From the NCBI GenBank assembly GCA_965227945.1, contig CBDDGQ010000005.1:558001-622000 (forward strand): a DNA stretch of 64,000 nt, written 5' to 3'. This stretch comes from Azorhizobium sp965227945 (GTDB taxonomy: Bacteria; Pseudomonadota; Alphaproteobacteria; Rhizobiales; Xanthobacteraceae). Of this stretch, positions 51,601-59,248 are shown one piece after another. A program made the translations under genes and the position numbers. The notes below the pieces were generated by a model. It did not search any database and was not told where the DNA came from. It saw nothing but the letters and a program-made list of their open reading frames with translations. Each line of letters starts with the position of its first letter. Positions within the stretch are counted from its first letter, which is position 1.

Positions 51601-52022
51601 TGACCCTGGAGCCGTTCGCGGGGCTGGCCTATACCGCGCTGTCCACGGGCGGCTTTGCCGAGCCGTATGGGGCGGCAGCATTGCGCGCGCAGAGCGCCCA
51701 GTTCGACACCACCACCAGCACCCTCGGGCTCAAGGCCCGGACCACGGCCCTGCTGGGGGCCACCCCGGTCTCGGTGTCCGGCACCATCGGCTGGCAGCAC
51801 GCCTTCGGCGATCTGACCCCCACCACCAGCTTCGTCTTCAACGCCGGTTCGCTGCCCTTCACGGTCGGCGGCGCGCCGCTGGCGGCGGACGCCCTGGTGC
51901 TCAGCGCCGGGGTGAGCACGGCGCTGTCCGAGCATCTGGACCTGTCGCTGATCTATGCTGGGCAGTTTGCGGGCAACGTCACCGAGAATGCCCTGAAAGG
52001 CAGCCTCGCCTGGCGCTTCTGA
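48612..52022 (+). CDS. Autotransporter with aspartyl-protease-like passenger
   Basis: The protein has 1136 residues from GTG 48612 (GGAGG nine bases upstream); ATG 48705, giving MPSVLLACTAACGALQAQS as signal peptide, is also possible. The passenger begins with a pepsin-like domain: VVVNGTSMAVQLDTGSRGFW holds Asp98-Thr-Gly-Ser, and a second lobe motif AAQAVIDIGIKNALL has Asp321 with Thr changed to Ile. Cys173 and Cys186 may form a disulfide in the same domain. A passenger-associated repeat (AGTGVVTLAGANTYEGGTVV) follows near 500, then a ladder of NSG-type strands at about 540-660. The barrel occupies about 850-1136 and ends in WRF. Enzymatic activity is inferred, not certain. Confidence 0.88.
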   Translation: MTAASAGEPGRAHRRSSGAPRRGRRARLAAVMPSVLLACTAACGALQAQSWSNYNSYTSSYTLPYAVDPNTGTQTSPASGSLYVNVVVNGTSMAVQLDTGSRGFWISSVAAGYSSTQTIPGIPGYIFYWSSGIAHIGVWQEMTVSFPGAVAANGSVTTVSATVPVLVVSGVTCEQAPAGMSWPNPCNFPGGTMPITTATGFMGIGFDRTGYGTGYGTSNVDPTGTGTTANLQILNPFLNLTEMVSGAMRAGYILSQTGITLGLTAANTAKGYQGSSSAFAYAQLVPTGTPAVPGTPTDWQVMTGSTTVGGTTYPAAQAVIDIGIKNALLTAGVPASALPGVINVNGLLYLSAGSGTMTVDLLGVPGMVGYAFTPTYSPSPAASNTTVVPQNVALSPSQTVEWTGTSATLVNTGIYALNAFNYLYDATGGYIGLQLNGTAADASAFFSPVISAIGTLSLSNAFSTDLPVYLRGDSTVSTTTTALFAGDMWGPGGLTIAGTGVVTLAGANTYEGGTVVQQGTLNLTGALAGAVTVQPGATFTNSGNYVGALTDAGSVVNSGNMVAGITVQSSGTLANSGTIIGQVLNAGVFTSSGSVVGTVGNTGVFSNSGVVGGSVVNSGAFSNNGSVTQTVLTSGTLSGNGSVGTLVVVGGGAVAPGNSIGTMRVTGDATFQAGTALVAELGAPGVSDQLVVGGTLTAQGAYLVPLVGAGFTPQLGATYSVVSAGQTASTFTVVSPDFGTVSATYPFLAGSLNTAGTLTLERSTVPYAALAPSANAAAAAGAANTVALSQPLAQSLAILTNAQAPAALSTLTGEIYASAQSTLQIQSAYVRSAVTGRLEQAQGAAGAARTVGLDPAGTTLWGQAYGGWGSSSSDGNASATSRSLAGFLIGLDGLAGDWRVGVAAGFSQSSFSTDSLPGSGTSDNYDLVAYAGRSFGPGDAFVVRAGAAYTWHDLSVSRTVSVPGQIGALGAGYDAGTAQVFGELGYDFSLTAAGRPLTLEPFAGLAYTALSTGGFAEPYGAAALRAQSAQFDTTTSTLGLKARTTALLGATPVSVSGTIGWQHAFGDLTPTTSFVFNAGSLPFTVGGAPLAADALVLSAGVSTALSEHLDLSLIYAGQFAGNVTENALKGSLAWRF

Positions 52023-52037
52023 GCGCGCGTGCGCTCA
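52020..52037. terminator. Hairpin at the autotransporter / livF convergence
   Basis: TGAGCGC-GCGT-GCGCTCA, a perfect 7-bp stem, starts on the autotransporter stop codon and lies in the 40-base gap between convergent genes. No T-tract is seen on either strand. Confidence 0.45.
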
Positions 52038-52062
52038 GGCGGTGCTTCTAGCGGGGCGGCGC

Positions 52063-52800
52063 TCAGGCCGCCTCCAGCCCCATCATGGCGCGGCGCAGAT
52101 CTTCCGGATCGATGGCGCCCGCCTGGCGGTCGATGGTGCGGATGATGCGGCCGTGCGAGAGCACATAGGCCCGCGCCGCCAGATCCACCGCCTGGAAGAA
52201 GCTCTGCTCCGCCATGAGGATGGTGAGATCGCCCTTGGCCTGGAGATTGCGCACCGCCTCGAACACCTGCGCCACCACGATGGGCGCCAGCCCCACCGAG
52301 GGCTCGTCGATCAGCACGATGCGCGGCGCGGTCATCAGGGCACGGGCGATGGCGAGGAGCTGCTGCTGCCCGCCGCTCATGGTGGAGGCCCGCTGCGCCC
52401 GACGCTCGCGCAGCAGCGGGAAGGTCTCGTAGCAGAAGGCCAGATTTTTCTTCAGGTCCGCCTTGGCCCGCTCGCAACTGCCGGCGAGCACCAGATTCTC
52501 CTCCACCGTCAGATTGGGCACCAGTCGGCGGCCTTCCGGCACCAAGGCGATGCCCGCATTGACCACCCGGTGGGGCGCCATGCGGGTGAGGTCGGTGGTG
52601 CGGCCGTCCCACTCCAGCAGGATGCGCCCGCGGGTGGGGGTGACGAAGCCGAGGATGGCGTTGAGCAGCGTGCTCTTGCCGTTGCCGTTGGTGCCGAGCA
52701 GGGCCACGAACTCGCCCGCATTCAGCTCCAGCGAGACATCGTGCAGCACCGCCACCGCACCATAGCCGGCGCTGAGGTTTTCAATGATGAGCCTGTTCAC
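52063..52800 (-). CDS. livF: Branched-chain amino acid-type ABC transporter ATPase LivF
   Basis: The protein has 245 residues from GTG 52800, with AAGG nine bases upstream. Walker A is LGTNGNGKSTLLNAILG, the signature MSGGQQQLLAIARALM and Walker B IVLIDEPSVGLAP, all as in LivF. ATG 52842 would add 14 residues lying inside livG and is less likely. It is the last gene of the nine-gene operon; start and livG stop overlap by 20 bases. Confidence 0.93.
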   Translation of the reverse strand: MNRLIIENLSAGYGAVAVLHDVSLELNAGEFVALLGTNGNGKSTLLNAILGFVTPTRGRILLEWDGRTTDLTRMAPHRVVNAGIALVPEGRRLVPNLTVEENLVLAGSCERAKADLKKNLAFCYETFPLLRERRAQRASTMSGGQQQLLAIARALMTAPRIVLIDEPSVGLAPIVVAQVFEAVRNLQAKGDLTILMAEQSFFQAVDLAARAYVLSHGRIIRTIDRQAGAIDPEDLRRAMMGLEAA

Positions 52801-53506
52801 CGAAATAGACCTTCTGCACGAGCGGATCATTGGCGACGGCATCGGGCAAGCCGTCGGCGATCAGCAGCCCGGTTTCCAGACAGATGATGCGATGGGAAAA
52901 GCGCATCACCGCATGCATGATGTGCTCGATCATGATGACGGCGACCCCGTCCGCGTTGAGCCGCTCGAGGATCGCCAGCACGTCGTCGATCTCGCGGTTC
53001 GAGAGCCCCGCCATGGCCTCGTCGGCGATCAGCACCTTGGGCCGGCCGGCCAGCGCCCGGGCCAGTTCCAGCTTGCGCAATTCCAGCTGGGTGAGCCCGC
53101 CCGCCTCGTGCCCGGCGCGCCCGGCGAGACCCACGGAGGCCAGAACCTCCATCGCGCGGGCGCGCGGGTCGGCCACGTCATGCAAATGGTCGAGGGGCAC
53201 CAGCAGGTTTTCCAGCACGGTCATGCCGGTGAAGGGCTTGGGGATCTGGAACGAGCGCGCCAGCCCCATGCGGGCGCGCAGATGCGGGGCCAGGCCGGTG
53301 ACCTTGCGGCCGAGGAACCACACCTCGCCGGCACTGGGGGTCAATGTGCCGGTCAGGCAATTGATCAGCGTGGTCTTGCCCGAGCCGTTGGGGCCGATGA
53401 TGCCGAGGCGCTCGCCCGGCTGCAGCGCCACCGAGATGGGGCCGAGCGCCTTCAGCGCGCCGAAGGTCTTCTCGATGCCCTCGACGGCCAGGATGGGAGC
53501 GCTCAT
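52781..53506 (-). CDS. livG: Branched-chain amino acid-type ABC transporter ATPase LivG
   Basis: The protein has 241 residues from ATG 53506. Walker A is IGPNGSGKTTLINCLTG; the LivG-specific TGLAPHLRARMGLARSFQIP and Walker B PKVLIADEAMAGLSNREIDD are present. The ABC signature reads LTQLELRKLELARAL rather than LSxGQ, a form seen in a subset of Liv ATPases. It overlaps livM by four bases. A long open frame continues upstream through livM in the same frame, but it is a shadow. Confidence 0.93.
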   Translation of the reverse strand: MSAPILAVEGIEKTFGALKALGPISVALQPGERLGIIGPNGSGKTTLINCLTGTLTPSAGEVWFLGRKVTGLAPHLRARMGLARSFQIPKPFTGMTVLENLLVPLDHLHDVADPRARAMEVLASVGLAGRAGHEAGGLTQLELRKLELARALAGRPKVLIADEAMAGLSNREIDDVLAILERLNADGVAVIMIEHIMHAVMRFSHRIICLETGLLIADGLPDAVANDPLVQKVYFGEQAHH

Positions 53507-54513
53507 CGCCGGCCCTTTCGCAGAGAGTCGATCAGGCCGAGGATGCCGTCGGGCGCTGCGGCCACGAAGCCGATGAGCACCACGCCCACCAGCAGGATGT
53601 TCAGTTCCGAGGAGATGGTGATGGTGGCCGCCTGCTGCACCGAGCCCAGCAGCACCGCGCCGATGATCGGCCCCGGCCAGGAGCGCTTGCCGCCGATCAG
53701 CGGCATGGCGATGGCATTGAGCGCCAACGCCAGGCCGAACACCGTCTCCGGCTCGATGAAGGAGGCATAGAAGATCAGCGGCGCGCCGGTCATGGCCAGG
53801 ATCGCCCCGGAGATGGCGCAGGCGGAGAGCTTCAGCTTGAAGGTGGGCACGCCGGCGCATTCCGCCGCCTCCTCGGAGGCGCGCAGGGCCCGGAAGCCGC
53901 GGCCGACCCAGGAGATCTCGATCCAGCGGGCGCAGGCCACCGCCAGCACGGCGATGCCCAGCATCACCAGGAACACGAACTGCACCTGCCCGCCGGTCCA
54001 GGCCGGCGGCTCCTGCGCCATCAGCGCCATGCCGCTGGCCCCGCCCAGATAGTCGATGTTGAGCACCAGGGTGTGGATCATCACCACCAAAGCGATGGTG
54101 CCGATGGCGAAATAGACCCCCTGCACCCGCAAGGTCATGTAGCCCATCATCAGGCCGAGGCCCCCGCCCACCAGAGCGGCGGCGGGCAGGCAGAGGAAGA
54201 TGGAGGCATCGAACGCTTTGAGCAGGAAGGCGGCCGTATAGGCGCCGGCGCCGTAGAACGCGGTGGCGCCGAAATTGATGTAGCCCGCATAGCCGCCCAG
54301 CACGTTCCAGCCGGTGGCCAGGGCCACCGACTGCACGATGACGAAGGCGGCGAAGAACACATAAGGGTTGGCCACCGTCTGGGTCATCACCGCGCCGAGC
54401 GCCAGCACTGCCAGCGCCCCCAGCGTGAAGAGCACGGTGCGGTTGCCCGGCAGGCGCGCGGGGGCCTGTGGACGGGGGGAGGCAGCGGTCATCACGGAAG
54501 CCTTCGTGGTCAT
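53503..54513 (-). CDS. livM: Branched-chain amino acid-type ABC transporter permease LivM
   Basis: Inner-membrane permease, 336 residues and about nine hydrophobic segments. GWNVLGGYAGYINFGATAFYGAGAYT is the conserved LivM region (residues ~68-93), and GRGFRALRASEEAAECAGVP forms the coupling loop. It overlaps livH and livG by four bases each, so translation is coupled along the transporter genes. Confidence 0.94.
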   Translation of the reverse strand: MTTKASVMTAASPRPQAPARLPGNRTVLFTLGALAVLALGAVMTQTVANPYVFFAAFVIVQSVALATGWNVLGGYAGYINFGATAFYGAGAYTAAFLLKAFDASIFLCLPAAALVGGGLGLMMGYMTLRVQGVYFAIGTIALVVMIHTLVLNIDYLGGASGMALMAQEPPAWTGGQVQFVFLVMLGIAVLAVACARWIEISWVGRGFRALRASEEAAECAGVPTFKLKLSACAISGAILAMTGAPLIFYASFIEPETVFGLALALNAIAMPLIGGKRSWPGPIIGAVLLGSVQQAATITISSELNILLVGVVLIGFVAAAPDGILGLIDSLRKGRR

Positions 54514-55385
54514 CGACGCACTCCGAACAGGCCCTCGGGGCGCAGCGCCAGGGTGGCGAGGAGGATGGAGAAGGCGACGGCGGGCGCCCAGGACGGGCTG
54601 GCAAAGGCCGCCACCATGGATTCCGACACGCCGATGAGGATGCCGGCGGCAATGGTGCCCGGCAGCGAGCCCATGCCCGCCAGAACCACCACCGCGAAGG
54701 CCCGGCCGATCATCAGCCGGCCGCCGAAGGGATCCACCGGCCCGACAATGATGAGGGCGGCGCCGGCAATCACTGCGGTGGCGGCGGCGATGCCAAAGGC
54801 ATGGCGCTTGATCCAGCGCGGATCGATGCCGCTGACCGAGAGCGCCCGCTCGTCATGGGCCACCGCCCGGATGGCGATGCCCGCATGGGTGAAATGCAGA
54901 TAGAGCCACAACAAGCCGATCATCACCGGCGCCAGCAGCGCCGGCACCAGCAGGCGATAGGGCAAAGACAACAGGCCGATCACCAGGCTCTGGCCCACAT
55001 AGGCGACGCTCACCGACTGCTGGTTGGTGCCGAACTTCATCAGCAGCGCGGTCTCCACCACCAGCGAGACGCCGAAGAACAAGGTCAGCGCATTCATGGT
55101 GTCGGCGGCGCCGCGCCGCTCGAACAGCCGCGCATAGAATTCATAGAAGGCCAGCCCCGCCACATAGAAGGGCACCAGGGCCACCACCGCCACCAGCAGC
55201 GGATCGAAGCCATAGGAATTGCCCACCGCCACCACATAGGCCCCGGCCACCACGAAGGCCGGATGGGCAATGTTGGGGATGTGCAACAGGCCGAAGGTGA
55301 CCGCCAGGCCCAGCGCCAGCGCGGCATAGATGCTGCCTAGCATCACGCCGGTGCCGATGGCGTTGACGAACTGGTCAAGGAACAT
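54510..55385 (-). CDS. livH: Branched-chain amino acid-type ABC transporter permease LivH
   Basis: Inner-membrane permease, 291 residues from ATG 55385 (MFLDQFVNAIGTGVMLGSIY). AALALGLAVTFGLLHIPNIAHP and AIRAVAHDERALSVSGIDPR are LivH hallmarks; about eight membrane segments are visible. The frame is open further upstream to 55451, through the hairpin at 55415-55440, but that extension is not LivH-like. Confidence 0.94.
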   Translation of the reverse strand: MFLDQFVNAIGTGVMLGSIYAALALGLAVTFGLLHIPNIAHPAFVVAGAYVVAVGNSYGFDPLLVAVVALVPFYVAGLAFYEFYARLFERRGAADTMNALTLFFGVSLVVETALLMKFGTNQQSVSVAYVGQSLVIGLLSLPYRLLVPALLAPVMIGLLWLYLHFTHAGIAIRAVAHDERALSVSGIDPRWIKRHAFGIAAATAVIAGAALIIVGPVDPFGGRLMIGRAFAVVVLAGMGSLPGTIAAGILIGVSESMVAAFASPSWAPAVAFSILLATLALRPEGLFGVRR

Positions 55386-55414
55386 GACGCGGGCTCCGAG
55401 GCGAGGACGACGAC

Positions 55415-55440
55415 CCGGCGGGCGCCGAAGCGCCCGCCGG
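55415..55440 (-). other. Intra-operon UUCG hairpin after the binding-protein gene
   Basis: On the minus strand CCGGCGGGCGC-TTCG-GCGCCCGCCGG forms a perfect 11-bp stem capped by C(UUCG)G, a tetraloop known for exceptional stability. It lies between the binding-protein stop (55461) and the livH start (55385). Stem-loops at this position often protect the upstream binding-protein mRNA and limit permease expression. Confidence 0.75.
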
Positions 55441-55460
55441 TGAAAGGGCACGGCGGCCGG

Positions 55461-56729
55461 TCAAGCGCCGCGCGCCTTTTGGAACGGTTGCACCAGATCC
55501 CCCGACTTCAGCGCCGCCGGAGTGAGGATCACCTGCCGGCCGGGCTGGCGGAACTGCTCGATGTCGTTGCCCTTGATACCCTGGAACTGGGCCATCAGCA
55601 CCCGCCGCTCGGTCCAGTCGCCCAGCTCGTTGAAGGTGGCGGTGCCCATCAAAGACTTGACCGGGTTGGCGTGCATCCAGGTGGCCAAGGCCGCGCTCTC
55701 GGTGGAGCCGGTGGCGGTGACCGCGGCGGCAATCATCTGCCCGGCCGTATAATAGAAGGGCGGGATGTAGTAGCCGAGCGCATCCAGCTTCTCCGGCACG
55801 GCGATGGCGGTGTAGCGCTCCAGGAAGGAGGTCACCGGCGGGCTCACCATGGTGGGCTCGGGCACGAACAGGTTGAAATTGACGATGCCGTTCAGCGCAG
55901 GGCCGAGCGCCTGGAGGTTGGCGGCATATTGCGGGCCGACCATGGCGCCGCCGAACAGCTTCACGCTGTCGCCGATGCCCACTTCCGACAGGCCGCGGAT
56001 CAGCGCGCTGCTGTCCGGCGGGTAGGAGCAGATGAACACCGCGTCCGGGGTCGTGCCGCGCAGATTGCGCAGGATGGCGGAGAAGTCCGACGTGTTCGGC
56101 GGATAGCTCTGCTCGAACACCACCTCCTGGCCCAGTTCCTTCACCGCGATCTTGCCGCCGGCCGCCGACACCTTGGCGAACTCGACGTCCGCATTGAGAA
56201 TGGCGATGCGGGTGGCCCCGATGGACTTGGCGATGTCGAAGAAGCCGCGCGCCCAGTTCACCTTGGCGTCCGGCCCCCAGGGCGCGCTCTGGAAGAAGCG
56301 CTCGCTCTTCACCCCGTCATTGCTGGCCAGGGTGAACATGCCTACCATGAAGCGGTTGCGCTGCTTGACGAACGGCATCACCGGCGCGGACAGCACCGCG
56401 CCATAAGGCGAGATCAGGATGTCCACCTTGTCGATGTCCACCAGCTTGGAATAGATGCTGGGGATCTGCGCTACCGTGCTCTGGTCGTCATAGGTGACCA
56501 GCTCCACCGGTCGGCCCAAGAGGCCACCGGCGGCATTCACGTCGTCGCGCCAGATCTGCAGGCCGACGAGGCCGGCCTTGGTGGACGACAACGGGCCGGT
56601 CATGGCGAAGCTGGCGCCGATCCGGATCGGCCGCGCCTGGGCGCGGCCGGCGGTCCAGACGGCGGGGGCCGCAACGGCAAGGCCGGTGGCGGCGGCAAGG
56701 GTTCCAAAACGCCTGCGGGAAATGGTCAT
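55461..56729 (-). CDS. Branched-chain amino acid-type ABC substrate-binding protein (Tat-exported)
   Basis: Periplasmic type I binding protein, 422 residues from ATG 56729 with GGAGGA upstream. The twin-arginine signal TISRRRFGTLAAATGLAVAA precedes cleavage near AGRAQARP (about residue 31). The mature protein starts PIRIGASFAMTGPLSSTKAG, the LivJ/LivK-type opening. Such proteins near aromatic-degradation genes commonly bind aromatic acids rather than amino acids; here the LigAB genes directly upstream favour that reading. Confidence 0.92.
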   Translation of the reverse strand: MTISRRRFGTLAAATGLAVAAPAVWTAGRAQARPIRIGASFAMTGPLSSTKAGLVGLQIWRDDVNAAGGLLGRPVELVTYDDQSTVAQIPSIYSKLVDIDKVDILISPYGAVLSAPVMPFVKQRNRFMVGMFTLASNDGVKSERFFQSAPWGPDAKVNWARGFFDIAKSIGATRIAILNADVEFAKVSAAGGKIAVKELGQEVVFEQSYPPNTSDFSAILRNLRGTTPDAVFICSYPPDSSALIRGLSEVGIGDSVKLFGGAMVGPQYAANLQALGPALNGIVNFNLFVPEPTMVSPPVTSFLERYTAIAVPEKLDALGYYIPPFYYTAGQMIAAAVTATGSTESAALATWMHANPVKSLMGTATFNELGDWTERRVLMAQFQGIKGNDIEQFRQPGRQVILTPAALKSGDLVQPFQKARGA

Positions 56730-56754
56730 GATGTCCTCCCCAAAGAGTGTCGAC

Positions 56755-56775
56755 ATGGCGCTGTTGTCGCGCCAT
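56755..56775 (-). other. Hairpin between ligA and the binding-protein gene
   Basis: ATGGCGC and GCGCCAT form a 7-bp perfect stem with a 7-base loop in the 66-base gap between the ligA stop and the binding-protein start. There is no T-tract; it may be a processing or stability element. Confidence 0.4.
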
Positions 56776-56795
56776 TGCCGCAGATCAGCGCCGGT

Positions 56796-57161
56796 TCAGA
56801 GCGCCACCGTCGGATAGTCTTTTCCGTTCCAATGCTGCAGCTTGGTGGCGAACTCGCGCTGGAAGGCCAGCGGACCGCTGCGATGCATATACTCTTCGTC
56901 ATACAGCGCGATGAAGATGGTCAGCGACAAGAAGAAATGCGCTCCCATCTCGAACAGCGCCACATAATCGTGCGCGATCAACGCCTCGCGCTCGGCGTCG
57001 GTGAGGCTGGTGACCGTGGTGCGCTCCACCTCGTTGAGGCGGGGGCCGATGGACTGTTCCCAGGTCGCCACAAACGTCCGGGGATCCTCTTTATAGCGCT
57101 GGAGATACTCTGGATTTCCATCCACCGTATAGAGGAATTTGTTCACATAATACTTGCTCAT
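56796..57161 (-). CDS. Extradiol dioxygenase small subunit, LigA-like
   Basis: The protein has 121 residues starting MSKYYVNKFLYTVDGNPEYL, all alpha-helical in appearance, matching the alpha subunit of protocatechuate 4,5-dioxygenase (LigA), which covers the LigB active site. DYVALFEMGAHFFLSLTIF is the conserved helix. The start overlaps the ligB stop by four bases, as expected for subunits made in equal amounts. Confidence 0.9.
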   Translation of the reverse strand: MSKYYVNKFLYTVDGNPEYLQRYKEDPRTFVATWEQSIGPRLNEVERTTVTSLTDAEREALIAHDYVALFEMGAHFFLSLTIFIALYDEEYMHRSGPLAFQREFATKLQHWNGKDYPTVAL

Positions 57162-58018
57162 GCGTGCCCTCCCTCCGGATACCAGGTCAGATAGGCCTCG
57201 CGGGTATGGTAGAGGTCGAGGCTGTCCACATAGGCCGCCTTCTCCGGGCCGGCGATGCCCATCATCAGGATGAGATCCATGAAGCCGTGGGTGGCGTTGC
57301 CGCACTTCGACATGCTCTCGTGGGTGACATTCTCCAGGATCGCCTCGATATTGCCAGTGGCGAGCCATTCGATGGCCTGGCGGTCGAACTCCGGGTCCGG
57401 GCCATGCTCGCCGAACTGGCGCGGGCCGCCCAGTTCCAGCGACAGATGCCCCGAGCCCACCGCGGCGATGCGCTGGTCGGAGGGGTAGGCGTCGATGATC
57501 TCGCGGATCGCCCGGCCCAGGTCCCAGAACCGCTTGGGGGCGGGCAGGGGCGGCACGAAGATGTTGGTGTAGATCGGCACCACCGGCAGGTCCGCCTCGG
57601 GACGGGTGGTGATGATCGGGCAGATGATCGAGTGATCAATCTTCAGCTCATGGCTGAAGGAGAAGTCGAACCCGCGATCCAGCAGCCCCTGGTGCATGAA
57701 GCGCGAGAGGTCTTCATGGCCTTCCAGCACGTATTTCGGCAGGCCGAATTCGCGCTCCTCATTGTAGAAGGTGGCGTCGTAGCGGGGCGCCTTGCCAATG
57801 AGGAAGGTGGGGTAATTGTCGAGGAAGAACTGATGGAAATGATCGGCGCCGATCATCACCAGGATGTCCGGCTTGGCGCGGGTCAGGGTCTCGCGATAGG
57901 CGAGCACCTTGCGCTTCCATTCCGCCGCCTGGGGGATCTGCTCCGCCTCCGGCGCCGTGGTGGCCTTCAAATAGAAGGGATGATGCGTGGTGGCCAAAAC
58001 GGCCGCCAGGGTTGCCAT
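57158..58018 (-). CDS. Extradiol dioxygenase catalytic subunit, LigB-like
   Basis: Class III non-haem Fe(II) ring-cleavage dioxygenase, 286 residues from ATG 58018. Candidate iron ligands are His12 or His13 in TTHHPFYLKA, His60 or His62 in GADHFHQFF, and Glu234 in THESMSKCG. The active-site stretch reads VGSGHLSLELGGPRQFG where LigB and DesB have a GGLSH-type sequence, so the acid/base His appears shifted by about three residues to His191. The substrate may therefore not be protocatechuate. The neighbours are a CoA-transferase, a citryl-CoA-lyase-like gene and a Liv importer. Confidence 0.88.
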   Translation of the reverse strand: MATLAAVLATTHHPFYLKATTAPEAEQIPQAAEWKRKVLAYRETLTRAKPDILVMIGADHFHQFFLDNYPTFLIGKAPRYDATFYNEEREFGLPKYVLEGHEDLSRFMHQGLLDRGFDFSFSHELKIDHSIICPIITTRPEADLPVVPIYTNIFVPPLPAPKRFWDLGRAIREIIDAYPSDQRIAAVGSGHLSLELGGPRQFGEHGPDPEFDRQAIEWLATGNIEAILENVTHESMSKCGNATHGFMDLILMMGIAGPEKAAYVDSLDLYHTREAYLTWYPEGGHA

Positions 58019-58049
58019 GGTGTCCTCCCCCAATGCAGTGTCTTGTGGT

Positions 58050-59237
58050 TCAGGCCGGCGTCTTCAGGGCCACGCGGGCATGCCGCGCGGGCCAGGTGTG
58101 CCGGTCGCCCCCCAGGGCCCGGCGGATGTCGGCACCGTCCTCGTCCACGGTCGGTGCAGCTTTCACAGCGTTGGCGCGCTGGTGGTCAAAGGTGAAGGCG
58201 GGACGCACCGAGAAGGATGCGCCTTCCGAGCGCTCGTTCACCGGCACGATCACCCCGAGATGGCCCACCTGAGGATCCTCGATCACATCGGGGATGGAGT
58301 TGATGGGCGCATAGGGCACGTCGAACGCCGCGAAGCGTTCGACCCAGTCGGCGCGGGAGCGGGTGGCGAAGACCGCGTTCAGTTCCTCGGACAGCTCCAG
58401 ATAATTGTCGATGCGCTGGAGGCGCACCGCAAAGCGCGGATCGGCGGCCAGATGGTGGGCGCCGGTGGCCTCCACCAGGGCATCCCAGAACTTGTCGAGG
58501 GACGACAGATGGAAGGCGAACAGCTTGCCATCCTTGCAGCGCACGATATAGGCCTGGGCGAGGCGCGGCCGGTCGACGCCGCTGGGCTGCTCGCCGAGGG
58601 CGAAATAGCCCATGAAGGGCTCCACGGCGAAGTGCATCATCGCCTCCAGCATGGAGATCTCCACCAGCCGCCCCTTGCCGGTGCGCCCGCGTTCCACCAG
58701 CGCGCCGGCGATGCCGAGCGCCGCATAGATGCCGGTGATGGCGTCGGCCAGCGCCGGGCCGATGAAGCGCGGCTGCTCGGGATCGATCGCCACCCCGAGG
58801 AAGCCGCTGACCGCCTGGGCGACGGAATCATAGACCGGCCGCTTGGCATACGGCCCGTCCGGGCCGAAGCCGCTGATGGAGCAATAGACCAGCTTGGGAT
58901 TGATGGCGTGCAGCGTCTCCACGTCGGCGCCGATGCGTCCGGCCGCGCCGGGGCGGAAGTTCTGGATATAGACGTCGGCCTGCCGGATGAGGTCGTAGAA
59001 GACCTCCTTGTCGGCATCCGCCTTCATGTCCAGGCTGATGCTGCGCTTGTTGCGGTTGTAGGCCTGGAAATGGGCGCTGTAGAAGCCGGTCTTGAAGCTG
59101 CGGTAGGGGTCGCCATTGCCGGCGCTTTCCACCTTGATCACATCGGCCCCGAGGTCGGCCAGCATCATGCCGGCGCAGGGACCGGTGATGAAGGTGCCCT
59201 GTTCCACGATGCGCACGTCGTTGAGAACGCCGAACAT
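58050..59237 (-). CDS. CaiB/BaiF family III CoA-transferase
   Basis: The protein has 395 residues. The conserved opening is LNDVRIVEQGTFITGPCAGM; NFRPGAAGRIG and CSISGFGPDGPYAKRP follow; the catalytic Asp is Asp165 in GPALADAITGIYAAL. It is only distantly similar to the CoA-transferase at 41195. Located between the citryl-CoA-lyase-like gene (11 bases upstream) and ligB (31 bases downstream), it presumably activates a hydroxylated acid that the lyase then splits. Confidence 0.92.
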   Translation of the reverse strand: MFGVLNDVRIVEQGTFITGPCAGMMLADLGADVIKVESAGNGDPYRSFKTGFYSAHFQAYNRNKRSISLDMKADADKEVFYDLIRQADVYIQNFRPGAAGRIGADVETLHAINPKLVYCSISGFGPDGPYAKRPVYDSVAQAVSGFLGVAIDPEQPRFIGPALADAITGIYAALGIAGALVERGRTGKGRLVEISMLEAMMHFAVEPFMGYFALGEQPSGVDRPRLAQAYIVRCKDGKLFAFHLSSLDKFWDALVEATGAHHLAADPRFAVRLQRIDNYLELSEELNAVFATRSRADWVERFAAFDVPYAPINSIPDVIEDPQVGHLGVIVPVNERSEGASFSVRPAFTFDHQRANAVKAAPTVDEDGADIRRALGGDRHTWPARHARVALKTPA

Positions 59238-59248
59238 TCCGAAAGTCC

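Noticed and set aside
58050..59237. CoA-transferase with catalytic Asp replaced by Glu (LVEISMLEA)
   Set aside because: The catalytic Asp of this family aligns with the earlier GPALADAITG segment (Asp165), which is intact; the LVEISM position is not the nucleophile.
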